The notes beneath the pieces are model-generated. The model made no database searches. It was given only the letters and a program-made list of their open reading frames with translations, and had not been told where the DNA came from. This document shows, piece after piece, positions 14,932-24,176 of a DNA stretch of 40,248 bases; position 1 is the first letter of the stretch, and each line of letters starts with the position of its first letter. The stretch is from TMED14 sp003444795 (lineage in GTDB: Bacteria > Bacteroidota > Bacteroidia > Flavobacteriales > Schleiferiaceae). A program made the position numbers and the translations under genes. The stretch spans positions 1 to 40,248 of the forward strand of contig CAXBRT010000004.1 of assembly GCA_963978445.1 (NCBI GenBank), read 5' to 3'.

Positions 14932-17900
14932 ATGAAACAAAAATTAACTCTATGGTTAGCGTGTTTTGTCTTCCTCCTAACGGGAAGTCTGAGCGCGCAA
15001 ACCTACGGCTGGTGGGACTCAGGTGCCAACGCCGGAAACCCAGGGGGTGTGCGAACGGGCTATGACTATTATCAAAGTAGTACGAGCTCTGGTTACACGA
15101 ATATCCACGACAACACGGCTGGATCTGGTGCCTCCTCAAATGAATGGTCAGCTGCACAGACTATACCATTCTCGTTCAACTTTTACGGTTCAGCAGTAAG
15201 TAAATTCTGCGTAAGTAAAAATGGCTTAATGACTTTTGACACTACTGTGGCGTCAACGGTTGTAGACACAAGTCTGAACGACAACAGCGCGTTGCCAAAC
15301 AGTGCGCTGCCAAACAACACCATCGCATTTTGGGATGCATTTAACCCACCCTTGGCATCAAATGATGATGTATTCATGGGAGTTGAGGGAACGGCTCCAA
15401 ATCGTCAACTATGGGTTGTTTACCATTCATATAGAATTGGCACACTCTCGTATGCATACTTTGCATTTGTACTTGAAGAGACCACCAATAGCATCTACCT
15501 GGTAGACATGAACTACGTCGGCTCTGGAGCTGGAACGTTTACAAAAGGACTTCAAGTAAATAGTACCACGGCTTTTGAAGTAACTGGATCGCCAAATATT
15601 GGAGTGCAGTATGTTGGTTTAAACTATCCTGATAACACCTATGTCACTTTTGCTTGGGGAACTTGTTTCCAAACGGGAGGGTTGAACGCGACAGATATTG
15701 CTGACGTCTCATTCAAAGCCAACTGGTCAAGTAATAATACTCCGATTGGTGCTCAAGTTCGATACCGTACGTCGGGTTCAACGGGCGCATATACGGTGTT
15801 GAATGTTGCCGGATCTGGTTCAACAGTTAGTGGTTTAATGGCCACGACAGACTATGACTGGAGTGTCCGTGAGATTTGCGCAGCAGGAGATACAACATCC
15901 TGGTCTTCTGACGTAACAACGACGACAGCGGCTTGTGGACTTACAAGCCAGTGTCAGTATACCGTATACATGGTGGACTCTTGGGGTGATGGTTGGAACG
16001 GCAACGTGATTGACTTTAGTCAAGGTGGCGTATCTGCAGGAACAGTGACTCTAGCTTCTGGTTCTTCGGGCATGGCCACTGTCAATTTGTGTTCAGGCGA
16101 TTCAGTGACCGTAAGTGTTGCAACCCTAGGCTCATACACCTATGAAGTTGGCTTCACGGTAGTTGATCCAAATGGCGACACTGTTTTGGTTCGCAATTAT
16201 GGATCCTCATCTACGGCATCCTTCACGGCCACTACTGTTTTTGGAACGTTCTTGGCTTCTTGCAGTTGCGCTCCTCAATACCAGTGCTCGTACACAGTGA
16301 ACATGACGGATAGCTATGGTGACGGCTGGAATGGAAATATTATTTCGTTTCTTCAAAACGGCCAGGTTGCGGGTTCCGTAGGATCTACGTTTACGAATGG
16401 TTTCGCAGCAACAGAATACATTTCACTTTGCCCGGATGACACGGTGACGGTTGTTGTGGGCACACTGGGTTCTTGGACCATGGAGGTTGGCTTTACGGTT
16501 GTGAATCCAAACGGCATCGTCGTTTTCACACACACCGCTGGTAATACATTTACAGCAAGCACTGTATTTGGCCAATTCTCTTCTCCTTGTTTAACGCCTT
16601 CATGCCCTGTAACAGATACGTTGAGTATTCCTGCTCAGTCCTCTTGTGGTGTAGCTGGCGTAACCTTCACGGCTTCTGCTGCCAACCCGAACAACACAGT
16701 TCTTTGGTTGGACGCTAACAACGCAGTGATTGCCATGGGCAATAGCTTCACTACGCCACCAGTAACAGCGGCAGTAAGCTATGGTGCAACTGTTTATGCC
16801 GATGATAATAGCGCAGGCCCTGTGCACTTTGGACCCCCAACTACCTTGACGGGTGGATTCGGCAACTTCACCAATGGTATGTGGTTCTCTGTACAGAAGC
16901 CCATGACGCTGGATTCTATTTCTGTCATTTCCAATGGTTTGGTCAACTTCCAAGTTCGCATTTCTGAAGGCGGAGGCAACAAGACTTCTGGCCATAGTGG
17001 TGCGGAATTGATGCGCTCTGACACGATTTCTGTTGCGGTAGCAGGTACGCATCAAGTTCCTGTTGGCCTCGCCTTGATGCCGGGCACCTATTATATCAAC
17101 ATGGCATTCTTGGGCGGCACAACGGGCCAGCTGCACCGCGCAACAGCAGGCGGAGCATACCCATACACGGTTGCTGGTGTGGCCTCTTTGGATTCTGTTC
17201 AGTTCGGTACCACAAACGTTCGTGTTTATTATGCCTACGACTGGGTTGTCTCTGAGGGCTGCGTAGGTCCCATTACCGCGGCCTCTGCTACACCTGGAGC
17301 GGCGCCGGCAGCAACGGTTATCCCATATAATGTTGACTTTAACAGTGGTATTCCTTGCGACTGGACATCAGATGCGGGCAACCCGATGTGGGAGGGCGTA
17401 ACCAGTTATGGTTCATCCTCGATCAACGGATCGGCTTTCGTCATGATTGATGATGACGCGGCTGGCTCCTCTGCAGGCGCTGTTAATGCTTCATTGACTT
17501 CCCCAGTGATCCCTGCGATGGGTTATGACACCATTACGGTCGAGTTTGATCACTACTGGAGAAGTTACCCAGGAACGGCTGGTTACGTTGAGGTATTTGA
17601 CGGCAGCAACTGGGTAACGGTTGATACCATGACGGCTACTCGTGGCTCTTGGACGGCCCCCGTTCATGAGAATTACAACGTTACGGCATACCAAAACATG
17701 GATTTCCAAGTTCGACTGCGTTACAGCGATGGATCTGGAACATGGGGTTGGTATTGGGCTGTAGATAATTTTGAGATTGATGGGGTTTTGACGCCATGTA
17801 CTCAAGTGCGCGTCGAATTGACGACCGACATCTTTGGTTCAGAGAACACGTGGTACATCCAAGATGTGAACACCGGTGTGGTGTGGGCTTCTGGAGGGCC

Positions 17901-19146
17901 ATACGCAAACGTTTCTCCGTACAACGCAGCTGCGGCTACTCACATAGACACCGTTTGTATCCCTGACAATGGTACCTACGAGTTCCGGATTGAAGACTCT
18001 TACGGCGACGGTCTGGATGATGGCACAAATGCAGGTTGGTACCAAGTAGACATTTTGTGCCCATGGGGAGCAAACAATGTGATTACCATTGATACCACAT
18101 TGGCTGGACCAAATGGTGCACCTTGGGGCGCCTTCCACTATGGTAGCACCACGAATCCTCCGATGTACGACTCTACGGTCTTCAACATTTCTTGTACCCA
18201 GTACTCAAATGTGACCTTCCAAGTCGACATGAACAAGGTGACACAGAGCTTCACTACGCCTGAAGTCAATGGCTTCTGGAACAACTGGTGTGGTAACTGT
18301 AACGCCATGAGCGATCCTGACGGTGACAACATCTGGACGGTAACCTTGCCTTTGGAAGTAGGTAGCTACCAAGAGTTCAAGTACTCTGCGGACGGTTGGA
18401 GCATCCAGGAGATGAACGACCCCACGGCATCTTGTACCAACGGTAACACCGTATACACCAACCGTGTATTGACCGTACCTGCTGGTGACACCACGTTGCC
18501 CGTAGTTTGCTGGAGCTCTTGTGACGCTTGTTCTATCGAAGTAACCTTCAATGTGAACATGGCATGGGAAGTAGCTAACGGCGCGATCTCTGCGGACGGC
18601 ATCCACGTAGCGGGCAGCTTCCAAGGCTGGAACCCTGGCTCTACGGAAATGACCGACCCTGACGGTGACGGTATCTACTCTGTAACGGTTGAAATGCCAT
18701 TGGCTCAGGACTTGTTCTACAAGTTCATCAATGGCAACAACTGGAACGGAGCGGAAGCAAGCGGCGACCTCGCAGCTTGTGGTGTCAGTGATGGCTTCGG
18801 TGGCTACAACCGCGCTTCAAGTGTTGGCAATGCCGATACGACGTTTGCGCCTGTATGTTTCACCAAGTGTTACGACTGTGCTGTGAGCATCGACGAGGCA
18901 TTGGGTACTATCAATTTGTTCCCCAACCCAACGACTGGCGCCTTCACCATGGAGCGCACGGAGTTGGCAGGTGACATTGAGGTAACCGTTATTGGTCTCC
19001 AAGGTCAATTGCTTCTTGCAACCGAGTGGGCTGCAGGCCAGAGCGAACTCAACATTGATTTGAGTGACCTCGCCGCTGGTGTCTACATGGTACGCTTGAC
19101 CGCTGAAGAAGGAACGCGCACCTTGCGTGTAGCCGTTCAGCGCTAA
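14932..19146 (+). CDS. Large multi-domain secreted protein with T9SS type A sorting domain (1404 aa)
   Basis: Signal peptide 1-22/23 (ending SLSAQ). Approximate order: 24-243, a unique beta-rich domain; 244-334, a fibronectin III-like domain; 341-444 and 451-553, two modules opening with DSWGDGWNG or DSYGDGWNG; 558-780, an Ig/beta-sandwich region; 793-953, a MAM-like domain; 956-1087, a further DSYGDG module; 1093-1200 and 1202-1316, two E-set domains like carbohydrate-binding modules (PEVNGFWNNW; VAGSFQGWNP), each with a DPDGDG loop. The last about 85 residues (INLFPNPTTGAF...GVYMVRL) are a type A sorting domain. The protein should be exported by Sec and T9SS and fixed at or released from the surface. 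From residue 451 on it parallels the next gene. Precise function is unknown; glycan binding is inferred. Confidence 0.92.
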   Translation: MKQKLTLWLACFVFLLTGSLSAQTYGWWDSGANAGNPGGVRTGYDYYQSSTSSGYTNIHDNTAGSGASSNEWSAAQTIPFSFNFYGSAVSKFCVSKNGLMTFDTTVASTVVDTSLNDNSALPNSALPNNTIAFWDAFNPPLASNDDVFMGVEGTAPNRQLWVVYHSYRIGTLSYAYFAFVLEETTNSIYLVDMNYVGSGAGTFTKGLQVNSTTAFEVTGSPNIGVQYVGLNYPDNTYVTFAWGTCFQTGGLNATDIADVSFKANWSSNNTPIGAQVRYRTSGSTGAYTVLNVAGSGSTVSGLMATTDYDWSVREICAAGDTTSWSSDVTTTTAACGLTSQCQYTVYMVDSWGDGWNGNVIDFSQGGVSAGTVTLASGSSGMATVNLCSGDSVTVSVATLGSYTYEVGFTVVDPNGDTVLVRNYGSSSTASFTATTVFGTFLASCSCAPQYQCSYTVNMTDSYGDGWNGNIISFLQNGQVAGSVGSTFTNGFAATEYISLCPDDTVTVVVGTLGSWTMEVGFTVVNPNGIVVFTHTAGNTFTASTVFGQFSSPCLTPSCPVTDTLSIPAQSSCGVAGVTFTASAANPNNTVLWLDANNAVIAMGNSFTTPPVTAAVSYGATVYADDNSAGPVHFGPPTTLTGGFGNFTNGMWFSVQKPMTLDSISVISNGLVNFQVRISEGGGNKTSGHSGAELMRSDTISVAVAGTHQVPVGLALMPGTYYINMAFLGGTTGQLHRATAGGAYPYTVAGVASLDSVQFGTTNVRVYYAYDWVVSEGCVGPITAASATPGAAPAATVIPYNVDFNSGIPCDWTSDAGNPMWEGVTSYGSSSINGSAFVMIDDDAAGSSAGAVNASLTSPVIPAMGYDTITVEFDHYWRSYPGTAGYVEVFDGSNWVTVDTMTATRGSWTAPVHENYNVTAYQNMDFQVRLRYSDGSGTWGWYWAVDNFEIDGVLTPCTQVRVELTTDIFGSENTWYIQDVNTGVVWASGGPYANVSPYNAAAATHIDTVCIPDNGTYEFRIEDSYGDGLDDGTNAGWYQVDILCPWGANNVITIDTTLAGPNGAPWGAFHYGSTTNPPMYDSTVFNISCTQYSNVTFQVDMNKVTQSFTTPEVNGFWNNWCGNCNAMSDPDGDNIWTVTLPLEVGSYQEFKYSADGWSIQEMNDPTASCTNGNTVYTNRVLTVPAGDTTLPVVCWSSCDACSIEVTFNVNMAWEVANGAISADGIHVAGSFQGWNPGSTEMTDPDGDGIYSVTVEMPLAQDLFYKFINGNNWNGAEASGDLAACGVSDGFGGYNRASSVGNADTTFAPVCFTKCYDCAVSIDEALGTINLFPNPTTGAFTMERTELAGDIEVTVIGLQGQLLLATEWAAGQSELNIDLSDLAAGVYMVRLTAEEGTRTLRVAVQR

Positions 19147-19185
19147 GCAATCCTACATAGCTAGGGCTTTCGGGCCCTAGCTTAC
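18135..19185 (+). repeat. 1,051-bp direct repeat, copy 1 (identical to 23075-24125)
   Basis: By base-by-base reading at a constant offset of 4,940, this block is identical to 23075-24125. It covers the end of the D module, both E-set domains, the sorting domain, the stop codon and the hairpin after it. Identity stops abruptly on both sides: at 18134/23074 inside the gene and at 19186/24126 after the hairpin. Confidence 0.95.
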
Positions 19186-19191
19186 TTTTTT
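19159..19191 (+). terminator. Hairpin terminator after the first T9SS protein (shared with copy 2)
   Basis: Perfect 9-bp stem AGCTAGGGC / GCCCTAGCT with loop TTTCGG. A T-run begins three bases after the stem (19186-19191). Confidence 0.75.
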
Positions 19192-19199
19192 AATTGTTG

Positions 19200-19221
19200 G
19201 CATTTATGTGATTATGAGTTT
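19200..19221. repeat. Inverted repeat, left arm (22 bp, partner at 19319-19340)
   Basis: This 22-mer is the exact reverse complement of 19319-19340. With one mismatch the match extends to 26 bp (19196-19221 with 19319-19344). The arms frame 97 bases that hold a terminator, a palindrome and a candidate promoter. Confidence 0.9.
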
Positions 19222-19234
19222 TTTAGATGTCAAC

Positions 19235-19264
19235 AAGCCGCTCCAGCGATGGGGCGGCTTTTTT
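19235..19264 (+). terminator. Second terminator, inside the inverted-repeat segment
   Basis: Stem AAGCCGCTCC / GGGGCGGCTT (one T:G pair) with loop AGCGAT, followed by TTTT and a further T-rich stretch to 19271. Its orientation stops rightward transcription from the first T9SS gene. Confidence 0.75.
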
Positions 19265-19284
19265 ATTTTTTGGGCTTATCAACA

Positions 19285-19296
19285 CCAACATGTTGG
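19285..19296. promoter_or_regulatory. Perfect 12-bp palindrome, candidate operator
   Basis: CCAACATGTTGG lies between the terminator and the candidate -7 box of the next gene, where a dimeric regulator could bind. Confidence 0.4.
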
Positions 19297-19305
19297 AAAA
19301 ATGGC

Positions 19306-19313
19306 TACATTTC
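19306..19313 (+). promoter_or_regulatory. Candidate -7 element of the 1579-aa protein gene
   Basis: TACATTTC fits seven of eight positions of TAnnTTTG. It lies inside the inverted-repeat segment, so transcription would begin in or next to the right arm. No clear -33 box. Confidence 0.4.
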
Positions 19314-19318
19314 GCCTC

Positions 19319-19340
19319 AAACTCATAATCACATAAATGC
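19319..19340. repeat. Inverted repeat, right arm (partner at 19200-19221)
   Basis: Exact reverse complement of the left arm; it ends six bases before the ATG of the second T9SS gene and therefore lies in that gene's leader. Confidence 0.9.
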
Positions 19341-19346
19341 TAACTC

Positions 19347-22300
19347 ATGAAAAATCGTACACTGCGATGGCTCGGAGTTGTGGCCCTCGCTGTGCTCACA
19401 ACCCCGATGTTCGCTCAGTTGTCGGGGTCTTACACGATTGACCCTAACGGCACTGGAACGAACAACTACACATCGTTTACGTCCGCGATTTCGGCTCTGT
19501 CGACGTCCGGTGTAAGCGGTCCGGTAACTTTTAATGTCAAGCAAGGCACCTACACTGAGCAGGTCACCATCCCGAATATCACGGGCGCTTCGGCATCTAA
19601 TCGTGTTACTTTTCAAGCTGACCCCACGAATACGGCGGCGGCGACGGTAACCTACAGCCCTATAGGATCGTCGGATAACTGGACTATTCGATTGAATGGT
19701 TCAGGTTATATCACCATCAAGGGGTTGACGATTACCTCCGGAGGCACAACGTATGGCCAGCTGTTGAATTACATTGGCAGTGTCACGAGTATCCAAATTC
19801 TTAACAATACCTTCAACGGTGTAGCTGCTGGTTCAACGAGCAGTTTATTTGGCGGTATTTATTACACATCAACGGCTGAGGCCAAGGGCGTTTGGAAAAT
19901 TAATGGCAACACGATGAACAACGTTTCATACGGTGTGTACGTCTATGGTTCTTCCTACACGACTTCACTGGACTCGATCTTCATTGAAAACAATGTAATT
20001 AATACTACGTACTACGGTTTGTACCCACGCTATGCCAAGTACCAAAAGGTTCATGGCAACACCGTAAACGCGTTGGGCGCATATGCGTACAACTACCTGT
20101 ACTACCCATTGTACGGCGTAGATGTTCAGAACAATACCATGAATTCTGGAACGGGTTATGGATTTTATATCTACACCTCGGCTCCCTCGGGTTACTCTCC
20201 ATTCCTGACGATTGAAAATAACAGCATCAGTGCGGGCACCTATGGTATCTATGCCTCTTGTACTCCAACCGTAGGCACGTACAGCCAATGGACTGCTGCT
20301 AGCATCAAAAAGAACAATATTGTGCTTTCAGGTACAACCAACTATGGTATTTACTTGAACTACGCAAACTTCCCATCCACGGCTCCTGGAGTTATCGAGA
20401 ACAACATGATTGCCGCTAATGGTACGGGCTCTATCTATGCGATTTACCCATACCACTGTGCTAATACGTTGATTCAACATAATTCTGTTAACGTAAGCTC
20501 TGGCTCAACCACGGCAGGTCGTGCAGTTTATTTGAACGCATCAACCTCTACGACCTACTTCACGCCTGGCGGTAACGTTATCAAGAATAACATTATTGTG
20601 AACGCAGGCGGTGGTTACGCGTTGGAAGCGGCATCTACGGCTGCAGCTGGCACCTATTTTACGGCGAACAATAACAACTACTACGCCTCTAGCACCACGC
20701 CTTTTGGTACGGGTAGCTCAACGCTTTCTGCATGGCAGACCGCTTCTTCGCAAGACGCTAACTCTGTATGGGGAGACCCCTTGTTTGTTAGCACGACGGA
20801 CTTGCACGTTCAAGGTTCATCTGCTAACAACGTGGGTGCTGCATTGGGTGTACTTACTGATATTGACGGACAAACCCGTTCGACTACTACGCCAGACATC
20901 GGTGCGGATGAGTACGCTCCTTTGACATGCTTTGGTGCTACTGCTCTCAATGCCTCCAACATTACTAACGTAGGATTTACGGCTACCTGGACATCCAACA
21001 ACAGTACGACCATTGGCTCTCAAATTCGTTACCGCGTTGCTGGTACTACATCCTACACGGTTGCTACTGGCGGCGCTGCAACTGCTACGTTGTCAGGCCT
21101 TACTGCGGGCACCGTATACGAGTATTCGGTGCGTGAAATTTGTTCTTTGGGCGATACTTGTTCTTGGTCATTGAATGCCCAAGCCACAACAAGCCTCTGC
21201 GCTTCATTTGCTCAATGTTCATTCACGCTCAACATGACGGATAGCTATGGTGACGGCTGGAATGGGGCATTAGTAGGGTTCCAACAGAAAAATGCAGCCG
21301 GTCAATGGGTAACTGTTGGCTCTTTGGGTTCAACCTTTACCACGGGTTTTACGGCCGTAGGTTATGTAAATCTATGTTCGGGCGATTCTGCTCGGGTAAT
21401 TGGACTTGCTCCAGGCTCATGGCCAACAGAAGTAGGTTTCACATTTACGGATTTGAACGGAACCGTTTTGGTGACTAGATCATCTGGATCTAGCTTCAGT
21501 GCGGGCACAGTGTTTGGTAGCTTCTTGGCTTCGTGTCCTTCTACATGTCCTGTGAACGACACGCTGACAATTGCGCCACAAACCTCTTGTGGGCCCTCCA
21601 CTGTTACCTTCAGCGCTACGCCTACTTCACCCTCGAACACCATTGTATGGTTGAATGGCGATACTGCTGCTGTTGGCAATGGAACAAGCTTCACAACCCC
21701 AGTTATCACGGCAAACACGGATTATTATGCAGCCGTATTTGCGGATAATAACCTGATTGGCCCCGTAAGCTTTGGCCCTCCCGCAACCTTGACAGGTGGC
21801 TTCGGCAACTTCACTAATGGTATGTGGTTCTCTGTATTGAAGCCTATGACTTTGGACTCTATCACGGTCGTTTCTAACGGCTTGGTGAACTTCCAGGTTC
21901 GTGTGTCTTCTGCAGGTGGCTCCAAGTTGACAGGTAATAATGGGGTCGAATTGATCCGCTCTAATCCTATCACTGTTGGCGCTGCTGGAACACACCAAGT
22001 TGCTGTGAATTTGACCTTGATGCCTGGTACCTACTTCATGAACATGGCCTTCTTGAGTGGCACAACGGGTCAGCTGCACCGCGCTACGGCAGGTGGTTCA
22101 TACCCCTACACCGCAGCGGGCGTCGCAAGCATTGACTCTGTTCAGTTCTCCACTCAAGTGCGTGTATACTACGCCTATGACTGGGTGATTTCTGAGGGTT
22201 GTGTGGGCCCATTGGCTACTGCTTCTGCAATTGCAGGCACGGTGCCTTCTACGGCTATCCCATACAGTGTAGACTTCAATAACGGCATTCCTTGTAACTG

Positions 22301-24086
22301 GATGTCTAGCTCGAACACTTCTCAAGAGTGGGCCGCAGTTACCAGCTATGGTACAAGTAGTTTGAATGGTAGCGCGTTTGTTATGTTTGATGATGACGCC
22401 GTGGGTTCTTCTGCTCCTGCCGTGAATGCTTCGTTGACGTCTCCTGAGATCAACGCTATGGGCTACGACACCTTGACGGTTGAGTTTGACCACTACTTCT
22501 ACCAGTACACAGGTACTAAAGGATATGTAGAGGTCTACGATCGCGCAGCTTGGGTGAAGATTGACTCAATGACCACTACCCGTGGTTCTTGGACGGCTCC
22601 TGCCCATGAGATGTACGATGTTACGATGTACCAAAATGCCAACTTCCAGGTTCGCTTCCGTTACACGGACGGCGCTGGTACGTGGGGCTGGTACTGGGCT
22701 GTGGACAACTTCAACGTAGACGGCGCATTGGCGCCATGTACCAACGTACGCGTTGAGGTATTGACCGATATCTTCGGTTCGGAGGTTACTTGGCACATCA
22801 AGGATATCAACACCGGTCTAGTTTACGCTGCGGGAGGACCATACAGTGATGTATCTCCATATAACGCTGCTGCAGCCTTGCATGTGGACACCGTTTGTAT
22901 TCCTGACAATGGTACGTACGAGTTCCGTATCAATGACTCTTACGGCGACGGTCTGGATGATGGTACAAACGCAGGTTGGTACCAAGTGGACATCTTGTGC
23001 CCATGGGGTGACAATCGTGTAGCTACGATCGACACCACGTTGACCTCTGTAAACGGTGCACCTTGGGGCGCTTACCACTATGGTAGCACCACGAATCCTC
23101 CGATGTACGACTCTACGGTCTTCAACATTTCTTGTACCCAGTACTCAAATGTGACCTTCCAAGTCGACATGAACAAGGTGACACAGAGCTTCACTACGCC
23201 TGAAGTCAATGGCTTCTGGAACAACTGGTGTGGTAACTGTAACGCCATGAGCGATCCTGACGGTGACAACATCTGGACGGTAACCTTGCCTTTGGAAGTA
23301 GGTAGCTACCAAGAGTTCAAGTACTCTGCGGACGGTTGGAGCATCCAGGAGATGAACGACCCCACGGCATCTTGTACCAACGGTAACACCGTATACACCA
23401 ACCGTGTATTGACCGTACCTGCTGGTGACACCACGTTGCCCGTAGTTTGCTGGAGCTCTTGTGACGCTTGTTCTATCGAAGTAACCTTCAATGTGAACAT
23501 GGCATGGGAAGTAGCTAACGGCGCGATCTCTGCGGACGGCATCCACGTAGCGGGCAGCTTCCAAGGCTGGAACCCTGGCTCTACGGAAATGACCGACCCT
23601 GACGGTGACGGTATCTACTCTGTAACGGTTGAAATGCCATTGGCTCAGGACTTGTTCTACAAGTTCATCAATGGCAACAACTGGAACGGAGCGGAAGCAA
23701 GCGGCGACCTCGCAGCTTGTGGTGTCAGTGATGGCTTCGGTGGCTACAACCGCGCTTCAAGTGTTGGCAATGCCGATACGACGTTTGCGCCTGTATGTTT
23801 CACCAAGTGTTACGACTGTGCTGTGAGCATCGACGAGGCATTGGGTACTATCAATTTGTTCCCCAACCCAACGACTGGCGCCTTCACCATGGAGCGCACG
23901 GAGTTGGCAGGTGACATTGAGGTAACCGTTATTGGTCTCCAAGGTCAATTGCTTCTTGCAACCGAGTGGGCTGCAGGCCAGAGCGAACTCAACATTGATT
24001 TGAGTGACCTCGCCGCTGGTGTCTACATGGTACGCTTGACCGCTGAAGAAGGAACGCGCACCTTGCGTGTAGCCGTTCAGCGCTAA
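19347..24086 (+). CDS. Large secreted protein with N-terminal parallel beta-helix and T9SS type A sorting domain (1579 aa)
   Basis: Signal peptide 1-23 (ending PMFAQ). About 24-525 is a right-handed beta-helix with many NN-containing turns (IENNVI, VQNNTM, IENNSI), closing with the motif PDIGADEY. Then come a fibronectin III-like domain (about 530-620) and one DSYGDGWNG module (about 625-730). After that the domains match the preceding protein: Ig/beta-sandwich region, MAM-like domain, DSYGDG module, two E-set carbohydrate-binding-like domains and the sorting domain. Beta-helix domains often bind or cleave polysaccharides, but no catalytic site is recognisable. The shared part upstream of 23075 is similar yet clearly diverged; the last 1,051 bases are identical. 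Export by T9SS is well supported; function is inferred only as surface adhesion or glycan interaction. Confidence 0.92.
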   Translation: MKNRTLRWLGVVALAVLTTPMFAQLSGSYTIDPNGTGTNNYTSFTSAISALSTSGVSGPVTFNVKQGTYTEQVTIPNITGASASNRVTFQADPTNTAAATVTYSPIGSSDNWTIRLNGSGYITIKGLTITSGGTTYGQLLNYIGSVTSIQILNNTFNGVAAGSTSSLFGGIYYTSTAEAKGVWKINGNTMNNVSYGVYVYGSSYTTSLDSIFIENNVINTTYYGLYPRYAKYQKVHGNTVNALGAYAYNYLYYPLYGVDVQNNTMNSGTGYGFYIYTSAPSGYSPFLTIENNSISAGTYGIYASCTPTVGTYSQWTAASIKKNNIVLSGTTNYGIYLNYANFPSTAPGVIENNMIAANGTGSIYAIYPYHCANTLIQHNSVNVSSGSTTAGRAVYLNASTSTTYFTPGGNVIKNNIIVNAGGGYALEAASTAAAGTYFTANNNNYYASSTTPFGTGSSTLSAWQTASSQDANSVWGDPLFVSTTDLHVQGSSANNVGAALGVLTDIDGQTRSTTTPDIGADEYAPLTCFGATALNASNITNVGFTATWTSNNSTTIGSQIRYRVAGTTSYTVATGGAATATLSGLTAGTVYEYSVREICSLGDTCSWSLNAQATTSLCASFAQCSFTLNMTDSYGDGWNGALVGFQQKNAAGQWVTVGSLGSTFTTGFTAVGYVNLCSGDSARVIGLAPGSWPTEVGFTFTDLNGTVLVTRSSGSSFSAGTVFGSFLASCPSTCPVNDTLTIAPQTSCGPSTVTFSATPTSPSNTIVWLNGDTAAVGNGTSFTTPVITANTDYYAAVFADNNLIGPVSFGPPATLTGGFGNFTNGMWFSVLKPMTLDSITVVSNGLVNFQVRVSSAGGSKLTGNNGVELIRSNPITVGAAGTHQVAVNLTLMPGTYFMNMAFLSGTTGQLHRATAGGSYPYTAAGVASIDSVQFSTQVRVYYAYDWVISEGCVGPLATASAIAGTVPSTAIPYSVDFNNGIPCNWMSSSNTSQEWAAVTSYGTSSLNGSAFVMFDDDAVGSSAPAVNASLTSPEINAMGYDTLTVEFDHYFYQYTGTKGYVEVYDRAAWVKIDSMTTTRGSWTAPAHEMYDVTMYQNANFQVRFRYTDGAGTWGWYWAVDNFNVDGALAPCTNVRVEVLTDIFGSEVTWHIKDINTGLVYAAGGPYSDVSPYNAAAALHVDTVCIPDNGTYEFRINDSYGDGLDDGTNAGWYQVDILCPWGDNRVATIDTTLTSVNGAPWGAYHYGSTTNPPMYDSTVFNISCTQYSNVTFQVDMNKVTQSFTTPEVNGFWNNWCGNCNAMSDPDGDNIWTVTLPLEVGSYQEFKYSADGWSIQEMNDPTASCTNGNTVYTNRVLTVPAGDTTLPVVCWSSCDACSIEVTFNVNMAWEVANGAISADGIHVAGSFQGWNPGSTEMTDPDGDGIYSVTVEMPLAQDLFYKFINGNNWNGAEASGDLAACGVSDGFGGYNRASSVGNADTTFAPVCFTKCYDCAVSIDEALGTINLFPNPTTGAFTMERTELAGDIEVTVIGLQGQLLLATEWAAGQSELNIDLSDLAAGVYMVRLTAEEGTRTLRVAVQR

Positions 24087-24125
24087 GCAATCCTACATAG
24101 CTAGGGCTTTCGGGCCCTAGCTTAC
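23075..24125 (+). repeat. 1,051-bp direct repeat, copy 2 (identical to 18135-19185)
   Basis: Same block as copy 1 at offset 4,940, including the stop codon and the 9-bp hairpin. Downstream sequence is unrelated to that after copy 1. Confidence 0.95.
24099..24122 (+). terminator. Hairpin after the second T9SS protein (shared)
   Basis: Same AGCTAGGGC / GCCCTAGCT hairpin as at 19159, but here not followed by a T-run; the next hairpin supplies it. Confidence 0.55.
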
Positions 24126-24130
24126 CCTTA

Positions 24131-24162
24131 GACCGCCCCAGAGATGGGGCGGTCTTTTTTTT
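24131..24162 (+). terminator. Strong intrinsic terminator
   Basis: Perfect 9-bp stem GACCGCCCC / GGGGCGGTC with loop AGAGAT, followed by eight T. Separates the surface-protein genes from the next operon. Confidence 0.9.
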
Positions 24163-24176
24163 GGCCCTACCCTTGG

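Noticed and set aside
16600..17136. 178-codon antisense open frame inside the first T9SS gene, and similar long antisense frames at 18205-18624 and 23145-23564
   Set aside because: They are shadows of the strongly biased sense frame; the latter two are identical only because the sense repeat is identical. No start signal or domain.
19200..19340. Small transposon-like element (MITE) bounded by inverted repeats
   Set aside because: No target-site duplication is visible at the outer ends, no transposase is present, and the enclosed terminator belongs functionally to the upstream gene; an invertible or paired regulatory segment fits as well or better. Not excluded by sequence alone.
19347..20930. 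Repeat-rich N-terminus of the second T9SS protein as a pectate lyase
   Set aside because: Beta-helix turns are clear, but no lyase catalytic Arg/Asp pattern could be recognised, so only the fold is called.
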